DNA of 53,650 bases from Paraglaciecola sp. 20A4 (GTDB lineage Bacteria; Pseudomonadota; Gammaproteobacteria; Enterobacterales; Alteromonadaceae). Position 1 is the first letter of the stretch; the number at the start of each line of letters is the position of its first letter. The stretch lies in the NCBI RefSeq assembly GCF_011378905.1, contig NZ_WTPY01000006.1:1-53650 (forward strand). Reading direction: 5' to 3'. Under the pieces are notes generated by a model that was given only the letters and a program-made list of their open reading frames with translations, did no database searches and was not told where the DNA came from. The translations under genes and the position numbers were made by a program. Below are positions 44,384 through 53,555 of the stretch, in pieces.

Positions 44384-44761
44384 GTGATGACAGTAGGTTC
44401 GATTTTAATTGTAGATGACAGTGACATAGACCAATTTATATTGAAATTCATGATAGAAAAGTACGATGCTGATATTACCATTTTACAAGCTTATGATGGG
44501 CGAGAGGCACTTGATATTTTAGAAAGTTTGGCTAGTCCACCTGAACTGATTTTTTTGGATATCAATATGCCGCGTATGAACGGTCATGAATTTTTAAAAG
44601 TATATGAATCGCTTCCCCAACATGACTCGGCCGTTATTATGCTGTCTTCTTCAGATGAAGAAAGCGATAGACAGCAATCTCTTGCCTATCAAAGTGTGAA
44701 GCAATATCGCACTAAACCCATAGCGAAAGCCGATGTAGAGAGGATTGTACGGGGGGAATAA
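44384..44761 (+). CDS. Single-domain response regulator (REC)
   Basis: A receiver-only protein of 124-125 residues. ILIVDDSDID carries the acidic pair, FLDINMPRMNG the phosphorylated Asp (near 60), MLSSSDEES the Ser/Thr switch and RTKPIAKAD the Lys. There is no output domain. It is the size of Rcp1-type regulators paired with PAS or phytochrome kinases, and is probably phosphorylated by the kinase just upstream. The start may be ATG 44387 rather than GTG 44384. Confidence 0.9.
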   Translation: MMTVGSILIVDDSDIDQFILKFMIEKYDADITILQAYDGREALDILESLASPPELIFLDINMPRMNGHEFLKVYESLPQHDSAVIMLSSSDEESDRQQSLAYQSVKQYRTKPIAKADVERIVRGE

Positions 44762-45217
44762 ATAATGCGCTATAGATCGAAGATGTTGCCATAAGTCATG
44801 CACCTTTCGTTACCCGTTATTTTTTGTCAATTTCGTTGTATTATTTGAGACACAATAGGTTGTTCATATATTGGAGACGTCAAAAAAATAACACGGAGCT
44901 GAGTTATAAATTTAATACCGCCTTTAATATCATTTTAAACCCATAATTCTAAACTCTTCATCCTAGCCCCTTCATCCTAGCCCCACTTATAGTGCTGCAG
45001 ATAAGCTCATCACCTTTGCTAGTTGAGGCTTGTAAACTTCTTATTTGATGCTTGATATAGGTCAATGAAAAACACGATTTGATCTGTGGATAGCTTGCTA
45101 TGTATGTAGACTGCCAACATGTTTATGAGGCACTAGTTGTAAAAATTTCAGTCACGTTTTTACTGTGATTAGCACTAGGCTTATTTAATCGTTTCCATAT
45201 CAGTAAGGAGTCATCCC
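44762..45217. other. Intergenic before oleate hydratase
   Basis: About 450 bp without a gene. It contains a tandem 14-bp direct repeat, TTCATCCTAGCCCC twice at 44957-44984. This may be an operator or simple slippage. An AAGGAG SD sits 7 bp before the TTG start of the next gene. Confidence 0.45.
44957..44984. repeat. 14-bp direct repeat, two perfect copies
   Basis: TTCATCCTAGCCCC occurs twice head to tail, about 235-260 bp before the oleate hydratase start. Confidence 0.7.
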
Positions 45218-47233
45218 TTGTCACAAAATTCTGAAATTGACCTAACACAACTAAAAGTTCATATCGATGCTATGAATAAGCAATCATTTAATGTGTCTCC
45301 AGATGCGTCAACATATCATTTGCACAATGGGATTGATTCGACCCTTCCTCCTGCTGATTTACATGGTAGTTATACCAACCATAGACCACTGCCTACACCG
45401 GGAATTGAGCAACGACATGCTTATATCGTAGGTACAGGGATCGCCGGGTTATCTGCCGCATTTTTTCTTATTCGTGATGGGCATATGCCCCCACAGAATA
45501 TCACCTTTCTAGAGGCCGACAATATTGAAGGAGGTGCGCTTGATGGTGCGGGTAATGCTGAAGAAGGCTACCTAGTTCGAGGCGGTCGAGAAATGGAAAT
45601 GGCCTATCAGAATTTTTGGGATGTGTTTTCTGAGATCCCGGCGTTGGAATTACCCGCGCCGTTTACCGTACTGGACGAGTATCGAATTGTTAATGATGTG
45701 GATAAAAACTGGTCTAAAGCACGTTTATTAGAAAAGCAGGGGCAGCTAAAAGATTCTTCAATTATGGGTTTGACCAAGTTGCAACAGATAGAATTGGTTA
45801 AGCTACTATTGGCCCGAAAAGAAGACTTAGATGATATTACGGTGCAGAAGTGGTTTAGTGAAGGTTTTTTGAATTCCAATTTTTATACGTTTTGGCGCAC
45901 CATGTTTGCTTTTCAAAATTGGCATTCGGTCCTTGAAATGAAACTGTATATGCATCGTTTTTTACATCTTATGGATGGTCTAAATGACATGACCGCTTTG
46001 GTTTTTCCTAAATATAACCAATACGAAAGTTTTGTTCTTCCTCTGAAAACGTGGCTGGTAGAGCAGGGTGTGAAGATAACGTGCAACACTATGGTGACAG
46101 ATCTCGATATTGAGTCCACAGGCGACATAATGACGACGAACGGTATCAAAACCATTGGTATTAAGGGTGCTGATACAATTAAAGTTAATGAACGCGATCT
46201 TGTGTTTGTTACCACCGGTTCCATTGTTGAAGATACGGCCTATGGCAACGATGACACAGTGGCCGAACTTAAGTTACAAGGCGAAGATCCAAATACAGGG
46301 TCGGGTTGGCAATTATGGAAAAATTTAGCTAAAAAATCTGCTGTATTTGGTCGCCCAGAAAAATTCTGTGGTGATGTGAATGCATCCACATGGCAGTCTG
46401 CCACCTTAACGTGTAAGCCTTCGCCGTTAATAGACAAGCTGAAAACTCTCTCAGTGAATGAGCCGACTTCGGGGAAGACAGTCACCGGCGGGATCATCAC
46501 ATTTACCGATTCTAATTGGTTAATGAGTTTCACTGTAAACCGTCAACCTCATTTTCGTGATCAGCCCAAAGATGTAGTGGTAATTTGGGTTTACGGACTG
46601 ATTATGGACAAAGATGGTAATTATATTAAAAAGCCTATGCCGCATTGTACTGGCAAAGAAATTCTTGCAGAAGTTTGCTATCACTTAGGGTTAATCGAAC
46701 ACGTTGATGAAGTCATAGCCGCCACTAAAGTCCGTATCGCGTTAATGCCGTATATTACCAGTCAGTTTATGCCTCGCGCCAAAGGAGACCGACCTGGAGT
46801 TGTGCCAAAGGGTTGTACGAACATTGCGTGCATGGGCCAATTTGTTGAAACACATAATGATGTGGTTTTTACCCTTGAAAGCTCTGTTAGAACTGCGCGA
46901 ATAGGGGTTTACAGTTTATTAGGCATTAAAAAACAAGTGCCAGATATCTATCCTGGCCAATACGATATTCGCCGATTATTGAGGGCTACCCGTACCTTAA
47001 ATAGTGATAAAGCGTTCTTAGGTGAGGGGGTATTGCGTCGTATACTGAGTGGCACGTATTTCGAACATATTTTGCCACTTGGTCCAGACGAAACGCCGGA
47101 GGACCTGCATAAATCCAGCTTGTTTGAGCAACAGTTGCAATCTGTCAGAGACCTGTTCGAAGATCGTCATCCATTAGACAGTGCAAGAACATGGCTTCAA
47201 GCCCGGTTGGATTTACTGCGTGGCCGTAACTAA
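45218..47233 (+). CDS. ohyA: Oleate hydratase (FAD-dependent, MCRA family)
   Basis: A 671-residue flavoprotein that adds water to the cis-9 double bond of unsaturated fatty acids, making 10-hydroxy acids. The Rossmann motif is GTGIAGLSAAFFLIRDG (about residues 70-90), followed by FLEADNIEGGALDG and GYLVRGGREMEM, which is typical of the MCRA family and bears the catalytic Glu region. Further family blocks are NWHSVLEMKLYMHRF and TGGIITFTDSNWLMS. The TTG start is backed by AAGGAG 7 bp upstream. No in-frame ATG gives as good a signal. Such enzymes detoxify host or environmental unsaturated fatty acids. The gene stands alone. Confidence 0.94.
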   Translation: MSQNSEIDLTQLKVHIDAMNKQSFNVSPDASTYHLHNGIDSTLPPADLHGSYTNHRPLPTPGIEQRHAYIVGTGIAGLSAAFFLIRDGHMPPQNITFLEADNIEGGALDGAGNAEEGYLVRGGREMEMAYQNFWDVFSEIPALELPAPFTVLDEYRIVNDVDKNWSKARLLEKQGQLKDSSIMGLTKLQQIELVKLLLARKEDLDDITVQKWFSEGFLNSNFYTFWRTMFAFQNWHSVLEMKLYMHRFLHLMDGLNDMTALVFPKYNQYESFVLPLKTWLVEQGVKITCNTMVTDLDIESTGDIMTTNGIKTIGIKGADTIKVNERDLVFVTTGSIVEDTAYGNDDTVAELKLQGEDPNTGSGWQLWKNLAKKSAVFGRPEKFCGDVNASTWQSATLTCKPSPLIDKLKTLSVNEPTSGKTVTGGIITFTDSNWLMSFTVNRQPHFRDQPKDVVVIWVYGLIMDKDGNYIKKPMPHCTGKEILAEVCYHLGLIEHVDEVIAATKVRIALMPYITSQFMPRAKGDRPGVVPKGCTNIACMGQFVETHNDVVFTLESSVRTARIGVYSLLGIKKQVPDIYPGQYDIRRLLRATRTLNSDKAFLGEGVLRRILSGTYFEHILPLGPDETPEDLHKSSLFEQQLQSVRDLFEDRHPLDSARTWLQARLDLLRGRN

Positions 47234-47990
47234 GTTAGCGTTGCCTGCGGGGCTATGATCGTGTGCACTAACAAGCCTTTAAACCAGTGGCAGGTGAAAT
47301 GCGAAAATTTATTACCTGTAATCGTATAGAAGCATTCGGATCCTTTAAGAAAATATCAGCTTGTGCAAACAAGCTGCTATTTATCAATTACTTGTAGGCA
47401 ACCAATAGATGTATTCATTTTCGTGACCAAGATTACGATGGTTTAAAGTATGGCAAATGCGTTTTACTATTCTGCTTGGCCATACAACGAAGAATGTCTT
47501 TAATATTGCTGACAATATAACCACTAAAGTGCTACCGCAATGACTCTATAAACGCACGGCCACTAGGGCACTGCAAATGTATTTATAACGACTGCTTTAA
47601 GCACTAACGTCGTATTAAGGTTGAGTCTGACTAAGATGCATACTCAAATCTTGAAAAAAACCTTAAAGTATTTCTCAAAATGCCGCGATAAGTATGTTTG
47701 ACGATTTAAATAAACTAATTATGTTGCGTAATGATTGACGTTATTAGACTAGCGTAAACGTGATGTGTCTTGCATTTCAGCAATTTATCGACAATACAAC
47801 AGCCACAAACAACGTTATAACAGACTAACTATGCCGAAAAACGTTTGTTAACGCTTATATTGTCAACGCTTATATTATGCAATGTTTTGTTGGGAGTGAC
47901 TTACAAGATATAATTAATCTATGTCTCCACTAAACGTGTAATGTAGTTTACGCTAAATACGAGCTTAGTTAAAAAAGGACAGAGATTGCA
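47234..47990. other. Long intergenic before hybrid kinase
   Basis: About 750 bp with no recognisable gene. Two small structures are seen: a 20-bp hairpin CAGCTTGT-GCAA-ACAAGCTG at 47357-47376, possibly a transcript end for the oleate hydratase gene although lacking a T-run, and the direct repeat AACGCTTATATT twice with 15-bp spacing at 47850-47876. Confidence 0.45.
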
Positions 47991-50042
47991 GTGCAAAATT
48001 TAAAGCCATTGTATCAAATAACCTCAGATAGTAATCTATCGTATACTCAGAAAATGGCCGCACTGCTGCAATTAGGTGTAGATTATTTCCAGCTTGAATT
48101 GGGCATTATTAGTGAAATAGAAAATGAAGACTACACCGTCCGCCATGCCATCTCCCCCGATAACTCGCTTGTTTCCGGTACTATATTCACGTTAGACAAT
48201 ACGTACTGTGTGCATACCTTAGCCACTAATCAGGCACTGTCGTTTTACCATGCAGGCAATAGTCATATTGCTCAACATCCATGCTACCTAAATTTCGGAT
48301 TAGAAAGTTACATCGGGGCCCCTCTTCTGGTCGAAGGTAAACGGTTTGGCACAATCAATTTTTCAGCAAGTGCTGCCCGTGCTCAACCATTTAGTAAAGA
48401 GGAGCACGATTTTGTTGAAATACTTTCACATTGGGTTGGTAACGAAATCGCGCGGCATGAGAAATTAACCCTGCTGCAAGCACAACAAAAAATGATGGCT
48501 CGCCAACAAGATATATTAGAACAAATGGGGCAGGTAGCAGGTGTAGGTGCGTGGGAGTTTGATTTAATTGAAGGAAAACTTTTTTGGTCAGAAGTGACTA
48601 AAAAAATCCATGAAGTAGACGACGATTTTGAACCTGATTTAGTATCGGGTTTACAATTTTATAAAGAAGGTGAAAATAAACAACGCATTACTGCATGCGT
48701 GAAAAAAGTCATTGAACAAGGTGGCCATTTTTCTGGTGAGTTTGAAATCGTTACTCAAAAAGGTAAAGCAAAATGGGCTGCAGTCAAAGGAAAAGCAGAG
48801 CTAGATAAAGGAAAATGTGTCAGGTTGGTCGGAGCATTTCAAGATATTACCGAGCAAGTCTATTATCGGGCTCAATTGGAGAATAGACACAAAGAATTGT
48901 CTTTGGCGCTTGAAGCCCGCAGCTTATTTTTAGCCAATATGAGCCATGAAATTCGGACACCGATAAATGGTGTATTAGGTATGCTGCAAATCTTAGAAGC
49001 TTCATCACTTGATGCCGACCAACAGCGTTTTTTAGGTTTGGCCAAAGACAGCGCGACTTCTTTGCTTGGCATCATCAGTGATATCTTAGACTTCACTAAA
49101 ATTGACTCAGGTAACTTAACCCTTGAAAAAGTGCAGGTTGATCTTAATCAGGTCCTCAATAACTGTGTTGATATTTTCAATCCGCGGGCGAAAGAGAAAT
49201 CGATAAGTATTATAAAACAATTTGATTCAACTCAAAATTTTATCGTTATGACTGATCCAACGCGCCTACGGCAGATTTGTTCGAACTTGTTGTCGAACGC
49301 GATTAAATTCACCCGTCATGGGCAGGTTAACATTGCTACCAAATTGGCGTTAAATATTAATCACCAAGCCACTTTAACCATAACGGTTCAAGATACCGGT
49401 GTGGGGATTACTGATGAGCAACAAGCGCTTTTATTTTTACCTTTTAGCCAAGCGGATGTGTCCACGACACGAAAATTCGGTGGTACTGGATTGGGTCTAT
49501 CCATTACCCGCAAGATTTGCCAACTGATGGGAGGCGACATAAGTGTTCAAAGTGTCCCGAACAAAGGTAGTACATTCAAAGCTAATATCGAGTTGAGTAT
49601 TGTGGAACATGAGCTGCGAACTATCGCCTCGACTCCTGGCAAATTAATAAATACAGATTTAAGTCATCTCAGAATATTGGTTGTTGAAGACAATGAAATT
49701 AACCAAGTGGTTATCGGTGAAATGCTAAAACAGCGGAATATTCCTTATATTATAGTGAATGATGGGGTAGAAGCGCTAGCGATACTCGGTCAAGGTAGCA
49801 ATCAATCTCGATTATTTTCGTTAATTTTGATGGATTGCCAGATGCCAAATATGGATGGCTATCAAACAACTCAACATATTCGCCAACTATCTACATCCGT
49901 TGCTTCAATTCCTATTATTGCCTTAACGGCTAATGCTATGACTGAAGAACGTGAAAAGTGTTTTGCCAGCGGTATGAACGAATATTTGGCTAAACCAGTG
50001 GAACAATCACGATTATATTCGATGATAGAGAAATTTGCTTAA
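47991..50042 (+). CDS. GAF-PAS hybrid sensor histidine kinase with receiver
   Basis: A 683-residue cytoplasmic hybrid kinase. The N-terminal GAF domain (about 15-160; YCVHTLATNQAL, SYIGAPLLVEGKRFGTINF) is followed by a PAS fold (about 170-290), a dimerisation helix with His319 in NMSHEIRTPINGVLGML, and an ATPase domain (NLLSNAIKFTRHG, DTGVGITDEQ, GGTGLGLSITRKI). The C-terminal REC has VVEDNEINQVV, LMDCQMPNMDGYQT (phospho-Asp) and EYLAKPV. It starts with GTG at 47991 with AAAGGACAG about 10 bp upstream. No membrane segments are seen. No separate output regulator is next to it, so it may feed a phosphorelay elsewhere. Confidence 0.9.
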   Translation: MQNLKPLYQITSDSNLSYTQKMAALLQLGVDYFQLELGIISEIENEDYTVRHAISPDNSLVSGTIFTLDNTYCVHTLATNQALSFYHAGNSHIAQHPCYLNFGLESYIGAPLLVEGKRFGTINFSASAARAQPFSKEEHDFVEILSHWVGNEIARHEKLTLLQAQQKMMARQQDILEQMGQVAGVGAWEFDLIEGKLFWSEVTKKIHEVDDDFEPDLVSGLQFYKEGENKQRITACVKKVIEQGGHFSGEFEIVTQKGKAKWAAVKGKAELDKGKCVRLVGAFQDITEQVYYRAQLENRHKELSLALEARSLFLANMSHEIRTPINGVLGMLQILEASSLDADQQRFLGLAKDSATSLLGIISDILDFTKIDSGNLTLEKVQVDLNQVLNNCVDIFNPRAKEKSISIIKQFDSTQNFIVMTDPTRLRQICSNLLSNAIKFTRHGQVNIATKLALNINHQATLTITVQDTGVGITDEQQALLFLPFSQADVSTTRKFGGTGLGLSITRKICQLMGGDISVQSVPNKGSTFKANIELSIVEHELRTIASTPGKLINTDLSHLRILVVEDNEINQVVIGEMLKQRNIPYIIVNDGVEALAILGQGSNQSRLFSLILMDCQMPNMDGYQTTQHIRQLSTSVASIPIIALTANAMTEEREKCFASGMNEYLAKPVEQSRLYSMIEKFA

Positions 50043-50060
50043 AACCTTCCATATGAACAT

Positions 50061-50110
50061 GGGCATACAAGGGCAAACAAGGGCAAACAAGGGCAAACAA
50101 GGGCAAACAA
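50061..50110 (+). repeat. Five tandem 10-bp repeats (GGGCAAACAA)
   Basis: Five head-to-tail copies, the first being GGGCATACAA, directly after the stop of the hybrid kinase. Non-coding. It may affect the transcript end. Confidence 0.85.
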
Positions 50111-50138
50111 GAGTGGCGTTGTATAAACTCCCTAGTGG

Positions 50139-50485
50139 CTATTCCACTTCCTTCCATTTCCTAAAGCCGAATCCAACTAAACCCAAAACATAAAACAATA
50201 ATACCGAGGGCTCTGGTACCGGTATAAAAGACGTTTCAATTGAGATAAACGCCCCGCTGCCCACTAGGTTGCTGCCAAAACCGTCAATGCTGCTCACGCC
50301 GGTCCGGTTGGTATCGGTCAACATGTCATTTAACGAAGCGTAGGTAACAATGTCAGCAGTGAGACTTGATTCGCCTTCAACATTGAACGCATTCCAGTAA
50401 ATGAGAGCGCCTTGGCAGGGGCGCTGATAAGCAGCAAGAAAATACTAACTAATACGGGTCTATGTAGGTGAATAAACATCTTCAT
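50139..50485 (-). pseudogene. Frameshifted PEP-CTERM surface protein
   Basis: From ATG 50485 a signal peptide (VLVSIFLLLISAPAKA) is followed by a frame change near 50405. The next frame reads IYWNAFNVEGESS, TADIVTYASLNDMLTD, TNRTGVSS and GSGAFISIETSF, ending with VPEPSVLLFYVLGLVGFGFRKWKEVE. This last block is a PEP-CTERM sorting signal: PEP motif, membrane helix, basic tail. Intact relatives are longer in the middle, so internal sequence is probably lost too. The exosortase needed to process such proteins is not in the window. Confidence 0.72.
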
Positions 50486-50811
50486 TTATAGTCCTTTAAA
50501 AATATATGCTGAATTGCCATGCGATTGCAATAATCAACGTCAGCGCATATCACACGCTAAAAATAATGCCCTTTAATAATACAAGGTTATAAATGCCAGC
50601 TAGACATAAGAGTATGAAGAGTAAAGAAACAAGACAGTGAGCTATCAAATTCTATTACGTTGGAGATGTGAGATTATGTTGTCAAATTTTACTGGGCTGA
50701 GGGGGATCTAAAGAACGTGATATTCTTACGCTAAAAAGGAGTTCGTTAAAACGCTTATTAGTCAATTGCCGATAGCTGGCATTATGCAACTATCGACACA
50801 AAAACCTGTGA
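50486..50811. other. Intergenic, no gene seen
   Basis: About 325 bp between the PEP-CTERM remnant and the reductase gene. I see a possible promoter zone for the broken gene and nothing else recognisable. Confidence 0.4.
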
Positions 50812-51837
50812 TTATTCAGGTGAAATACGCACCAGCTGTTTACCGAAGTTTTTGCCGGTAAGCATACCTTGAAAAGCAGGTATTGCTTGTTCAATGCCCT
50901 CAGCAATCGATTCACGGTATACCAGTTTTCCTTCCTTAACCCATTGGGCCAATTTCTGGGTAGTTTGTTGGTGTTGATCTTGCCATTCAGTTTGCACGAA
51001 AAAACGAGCTGCTGGTGGATTAGGCGACTTAGCGAGTATGTCCTGAGGTGTTTGCACCTTACTTAGATCCGTATCATTATAATTAGAAACGTAACCACAT
51101 ATTGGTACTCTAGCGCCAGGATTCATTAACTTTGCAACCGCACGTGTTACCGCACCACCCACATTTTCGAAATATATATCTACACCATCAGGACAGGCTT
51201 GTTGTAAGTCATTTTCGAGGTTTCCAGCTTTGTAATCCACGCAGGCGTCAAAGCCTAGCTCTTCAACAACGAACTTACATTTATCACTGCCACCTGCAAT
51301 TCCAATGACTCTACAGCCATGCATTTTTCCCAGTTGACCAACTATTCCGCCAACTGCACCTGAGGCCGCTGAGACCACCAGTGTGTCACCTTTTTGAGGT
51401 TTACCGATTTCGTTTAATCCGAAATAAGCTGTGCGCCCTGTCATGCCTGCTGCGCCAAGGTAAGCTTGTAAAGGAATACCAGCTGACTGAATTTTATACA
51501 TCATCGGTGCGTCATCAGGTTTAATAAAATACTCCTGCCAACCACCATAAGCAGTAATACGATCGCCCACAGCATAATTGTCAGAACGGGACTCCATTAC
51601 CTCACCCACGACTTCGCCCGTCATGGTGCCACCGATAGGTGTAGGCGCTGCATATGACTTCATATCATTCATACGTGGGCGCATGTAAGGGTCCAAAGAT
51701 AACCACAGAGTACGGACGAGTATTTCACCTTCAGCTAGTTCTGACAGGGGTTGCTCTTCAATTCTAAAGTCTTCATTTTGTGGCTCGCCATTTGGCCTTT
51801 TAGCTAACACGACTGCACGATTTATATATTTAGACAT
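50812..51837 (-). CDS. NADP-dependent zinc-free MDR reductase (CurA/prostaglandin-reductase-like)
   Basis: A 341-residue medium-chain dehydrogenase/reductase lacking the zinc ligands of alcohol dehydrogenases. The N-terminal block LWLSLDPYMRPRMND is typical of the leukotriene B4 dehydrogenase / CurA / YncB branch, which reduces carbon-carbon double bonds of enones with NADPH. The nucleotide motif is SAASGAVGGIVGQLGK, and FENVGGAVTRAV is another family block. Length fits. The physiological substrate is not known. No partner gene overlaps it. Confidence 0.88.
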   Translation of the reverse strand: MSKYINRAVVLAKRPNGEPQNEDFRIEEQPLSELAEGEILVRTLWLSLDPYMRPRMNDMKSYAAPTPIGGTMTGEVVGEVMESRSDNYAVGDRITAYGGWQEYFIKPDDAPMMYKIQSAGIPLQAYLGAAGMTGRTAYFGLNEIGKPQKGDTLVVSAASGAVGGIVGQLGKMHGCRVIGIAGGSDKCKFVVEELGFDACVDYKAGNLENDLQQACPDGVDIYFENVGGAVTRAVAKLMNPGARVPICGYVSNYNDTDLSKVQTPQDILAKSPNPPAARFFVQTEWQDQHQQTTQKLAQWVKEGKLVYRESIAEGIEQAIPAFQGMLTGKNFGKQLVRISPE

Positions 51838-52349
51838 ACCGAAATCCTACTTACTGTGATAATTGATTAACCATTAGTTGAACATATTTAGTTTTTTTCG
51901 GAAGTAGAATAGTCATTGTAAAAAATGATGAATAGCTATTATTTATGGCTATAAACGTTCGCCAACGTTAAGTTGCAGGCAATTAATTGTTATAAGCTAT
52001 TAAATTATAACGGTTTTATTGCTTTCACCTTATCGGCTTAAGCATATTTGGCCTTGCTGGTCTTAACATTAATACGACTTCCGTAAACCGCTTTAAGTGG
52101 GTTAGTCATTGATTACCGTGTTTGCAAACCGTTTATCATCTAAATAATCAGACCTATCAGACCTATCAGACCTATCAGACCTAACAGACCTAACAGACCT
52201 AACAGACCAATCACACCAATCACACCAATCAAGCCAACATCCAGCGGGATTATTTTACGGTCCCGTACTTTGTGTTAGCCATATTCACCTTAGGGTAATG
52301 CCCACGTTAATTTTGATATAAATTTCTTTAGCAAAGTGCCTATACGAAA
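51838..52349. other. Intergenic with graded tandem repeat
   Basis: Over 500 bp without a gene. The promoter of the leftward reductase gene should be at the left. A 9-bp repeat array lies at 52151-52231. The plus-strand frame through the array has a stop just before it and no start, so it is not coding. Confidence 0.5.
52151..52231. repeat. Nine tandem 9-bp repeats with stepwise variants
   Basis: Three copies of GACCTATCA, three of GACCTAACA, then GACCAATCA and two of CACCAATCA. Variants are grouped, as expected from local duplication of units. Intergenic. Confidence 0.85.
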
Positions 52350-52372
52350 AAGCCAGCGATAAACGCTGGCTT
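52350..52372 (-). terminator. Terminator of the SDR gene
   Basis: AAGCCAGCG and CGCTGGCTT form a perfect 9-bp stem with a 5-base loop. On the minus strand the hairpin is followed by a T-run, fitting the end of the leftward gene at 52510. Confidence 0.8.
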
Positions 52373-52509
52373 AAAACCCTCAACTTATTGTAGGGCGGGA
52401 ACTTATTGATCAAGACGGTATGGATTTCGAAATAATCACGTTAAAATAAAAGTTGATATTTTGTTGCCGTTACATTGATACAACGCGAAGCTTAACGCTT
52501 TCGCTAAGT

Positions 52510-53280
52510 TCAACCTGCATTCGCTACTTGTCCACCATCTAAAACAACCGTGTGCCCACATACATAGTTGCTCGCACGGGAGCAAAGGTAAATCGCAGTG
52601 CCGGCAATATCAGCCAGCTCGCCAATTTTTCGAGCGGGTAGGTTTTTCACAATTTCTTGTTCATGTGGTAGAACGTGTTTCGTCATATTGCTAGGGAAAA
52701 ATCCAGGCGCAATACCATTAATATTAACATTGCTTGGACGAAGATCGGCCGCCATATGTCGAGTCAATTGAATCACAGCAGCCTTACTGGCCGAATAGGA
52801 ATAATTGTTCATATGCGGATGGGTAAGTCCATTTACAGACGCAATATTGACGATCCGTGACGGCTCATCTTTGTCGCCAGCTAGGCGCAATGCCGGCAAT
52901 AAGCGTTTGCTTAAAAAGAAAATAGACTTCACATTTAAGTCCATTACCTTATCCCAACCTGCTTCAGGAAAATCCTCAACAGGCGCACCCCAGGCCGCAC
53001 CTGCATTATTAATCAGGATGTCGATTTTGGTTTCTCTTTTGAGCATTTCATCCGCAAACGCGTCAACTCCGGCCATCGTTGATAAATCTGATTGAATGGC
53101 TATGCATTCGCCTATATTGGATAGTTCAGCAGCAGTTTGCTCAAGCTGCTCAAGTTTACGAGCCGTGATATAAGTTTTAACACCATTTTCGACAAAACCA
53201 CGCGCAATCATTGCGCCTATTCCGCTTGATCCACCGGTAACCACTGCGACTTTTCCTGCTACCGAAAAAAAATTGTTCAT
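52510..53280 (-). CDS. Short-chain dehydrogenase/reductase
   Basis: A 256-residue classical SDR. Motifs are VTGGSSGIGAMIARG (cofactor), ITARK with Arg after strand 2 (suggesting NADP), NNAGAAWG, catalytic SYSASKAAV (YxxxK), and GHTVVLDGGQVANAG at the end. It resembles RhlG/gluconate-5-dehydrogenase-like members used in acyl or sugar reductions, but the substrate is not evident. It stands alone with its own terminator. Confidence 0.87.
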   Translation of the reverse strand: MNNFFSVAGKVAVVTGGSSGIGAMIARGFVENGVKTYITARKLEQLEQTAAELSNIGECIAIQSDLSTMAGVDAFADEMLKRETKIDILINNAGAAWGAPVEDFPEAGWDKVMDLNVKSIFFLSKRLLPALRLAGDKDEPSRIVNIASVNGLTHPHMNNYSYSASKAAVIQLTRHMAADLRPSNVNINGIAPGFFPSNMTKHVLPHEQEIVKNLPARKIGELADIAGTAIYLCSRASNYVCGHTVVLDGGQVANAG

Positions 53281-53549
53281 ATATGCTCCCTATATTTCAT
53301 AAACGCTAGGCTGCTTTAGGCGTTTGAATTGTTGTTAATAATATTGTTGAGCGGATATAAATAACAGTATTTCAAACTTTTTGAAATGAATATTTAACAT
53401 GGTGTGTTTGGCCTTTCTTAGCATCGTAAGGTTCTTTAGCACAGTGTTTTCATCATTGGGGTGTGTAGTTTCAGCAACTTAAATAAGGTGTGACTAATGG
53501 GCAACGTTCGCGCCTTTTATACATTTAAGCATGTAACGCGGTAGGGAGT
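53281..53549. other. Intergenic before repeat-bearing ORF
   Basis: Promoter region of the leftward SDR gene and, probably, of the plus-strand ORF starting near 53556. I see no other feature. Confidence 0.4.
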
Positions 53550-53555
53550 ATGGTC

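Noticed and set aside
47357-47376. Firm terminator call for oleate hydratase
   Set aside because: The 8-bp stem with GCAA loop is good, but no T-run follows and it is over 120 bp after the stop codon.
52151-52231. CRISPR array
   Set aside because: The repeat units are 9 bp and contiguous with no spacers.
52151-52300. Plus-strand gene made of DLS/DLT repeats
   Set aside because: A TAA lies immediately before the repeat in that frame and there is no start codon or ribosome site.
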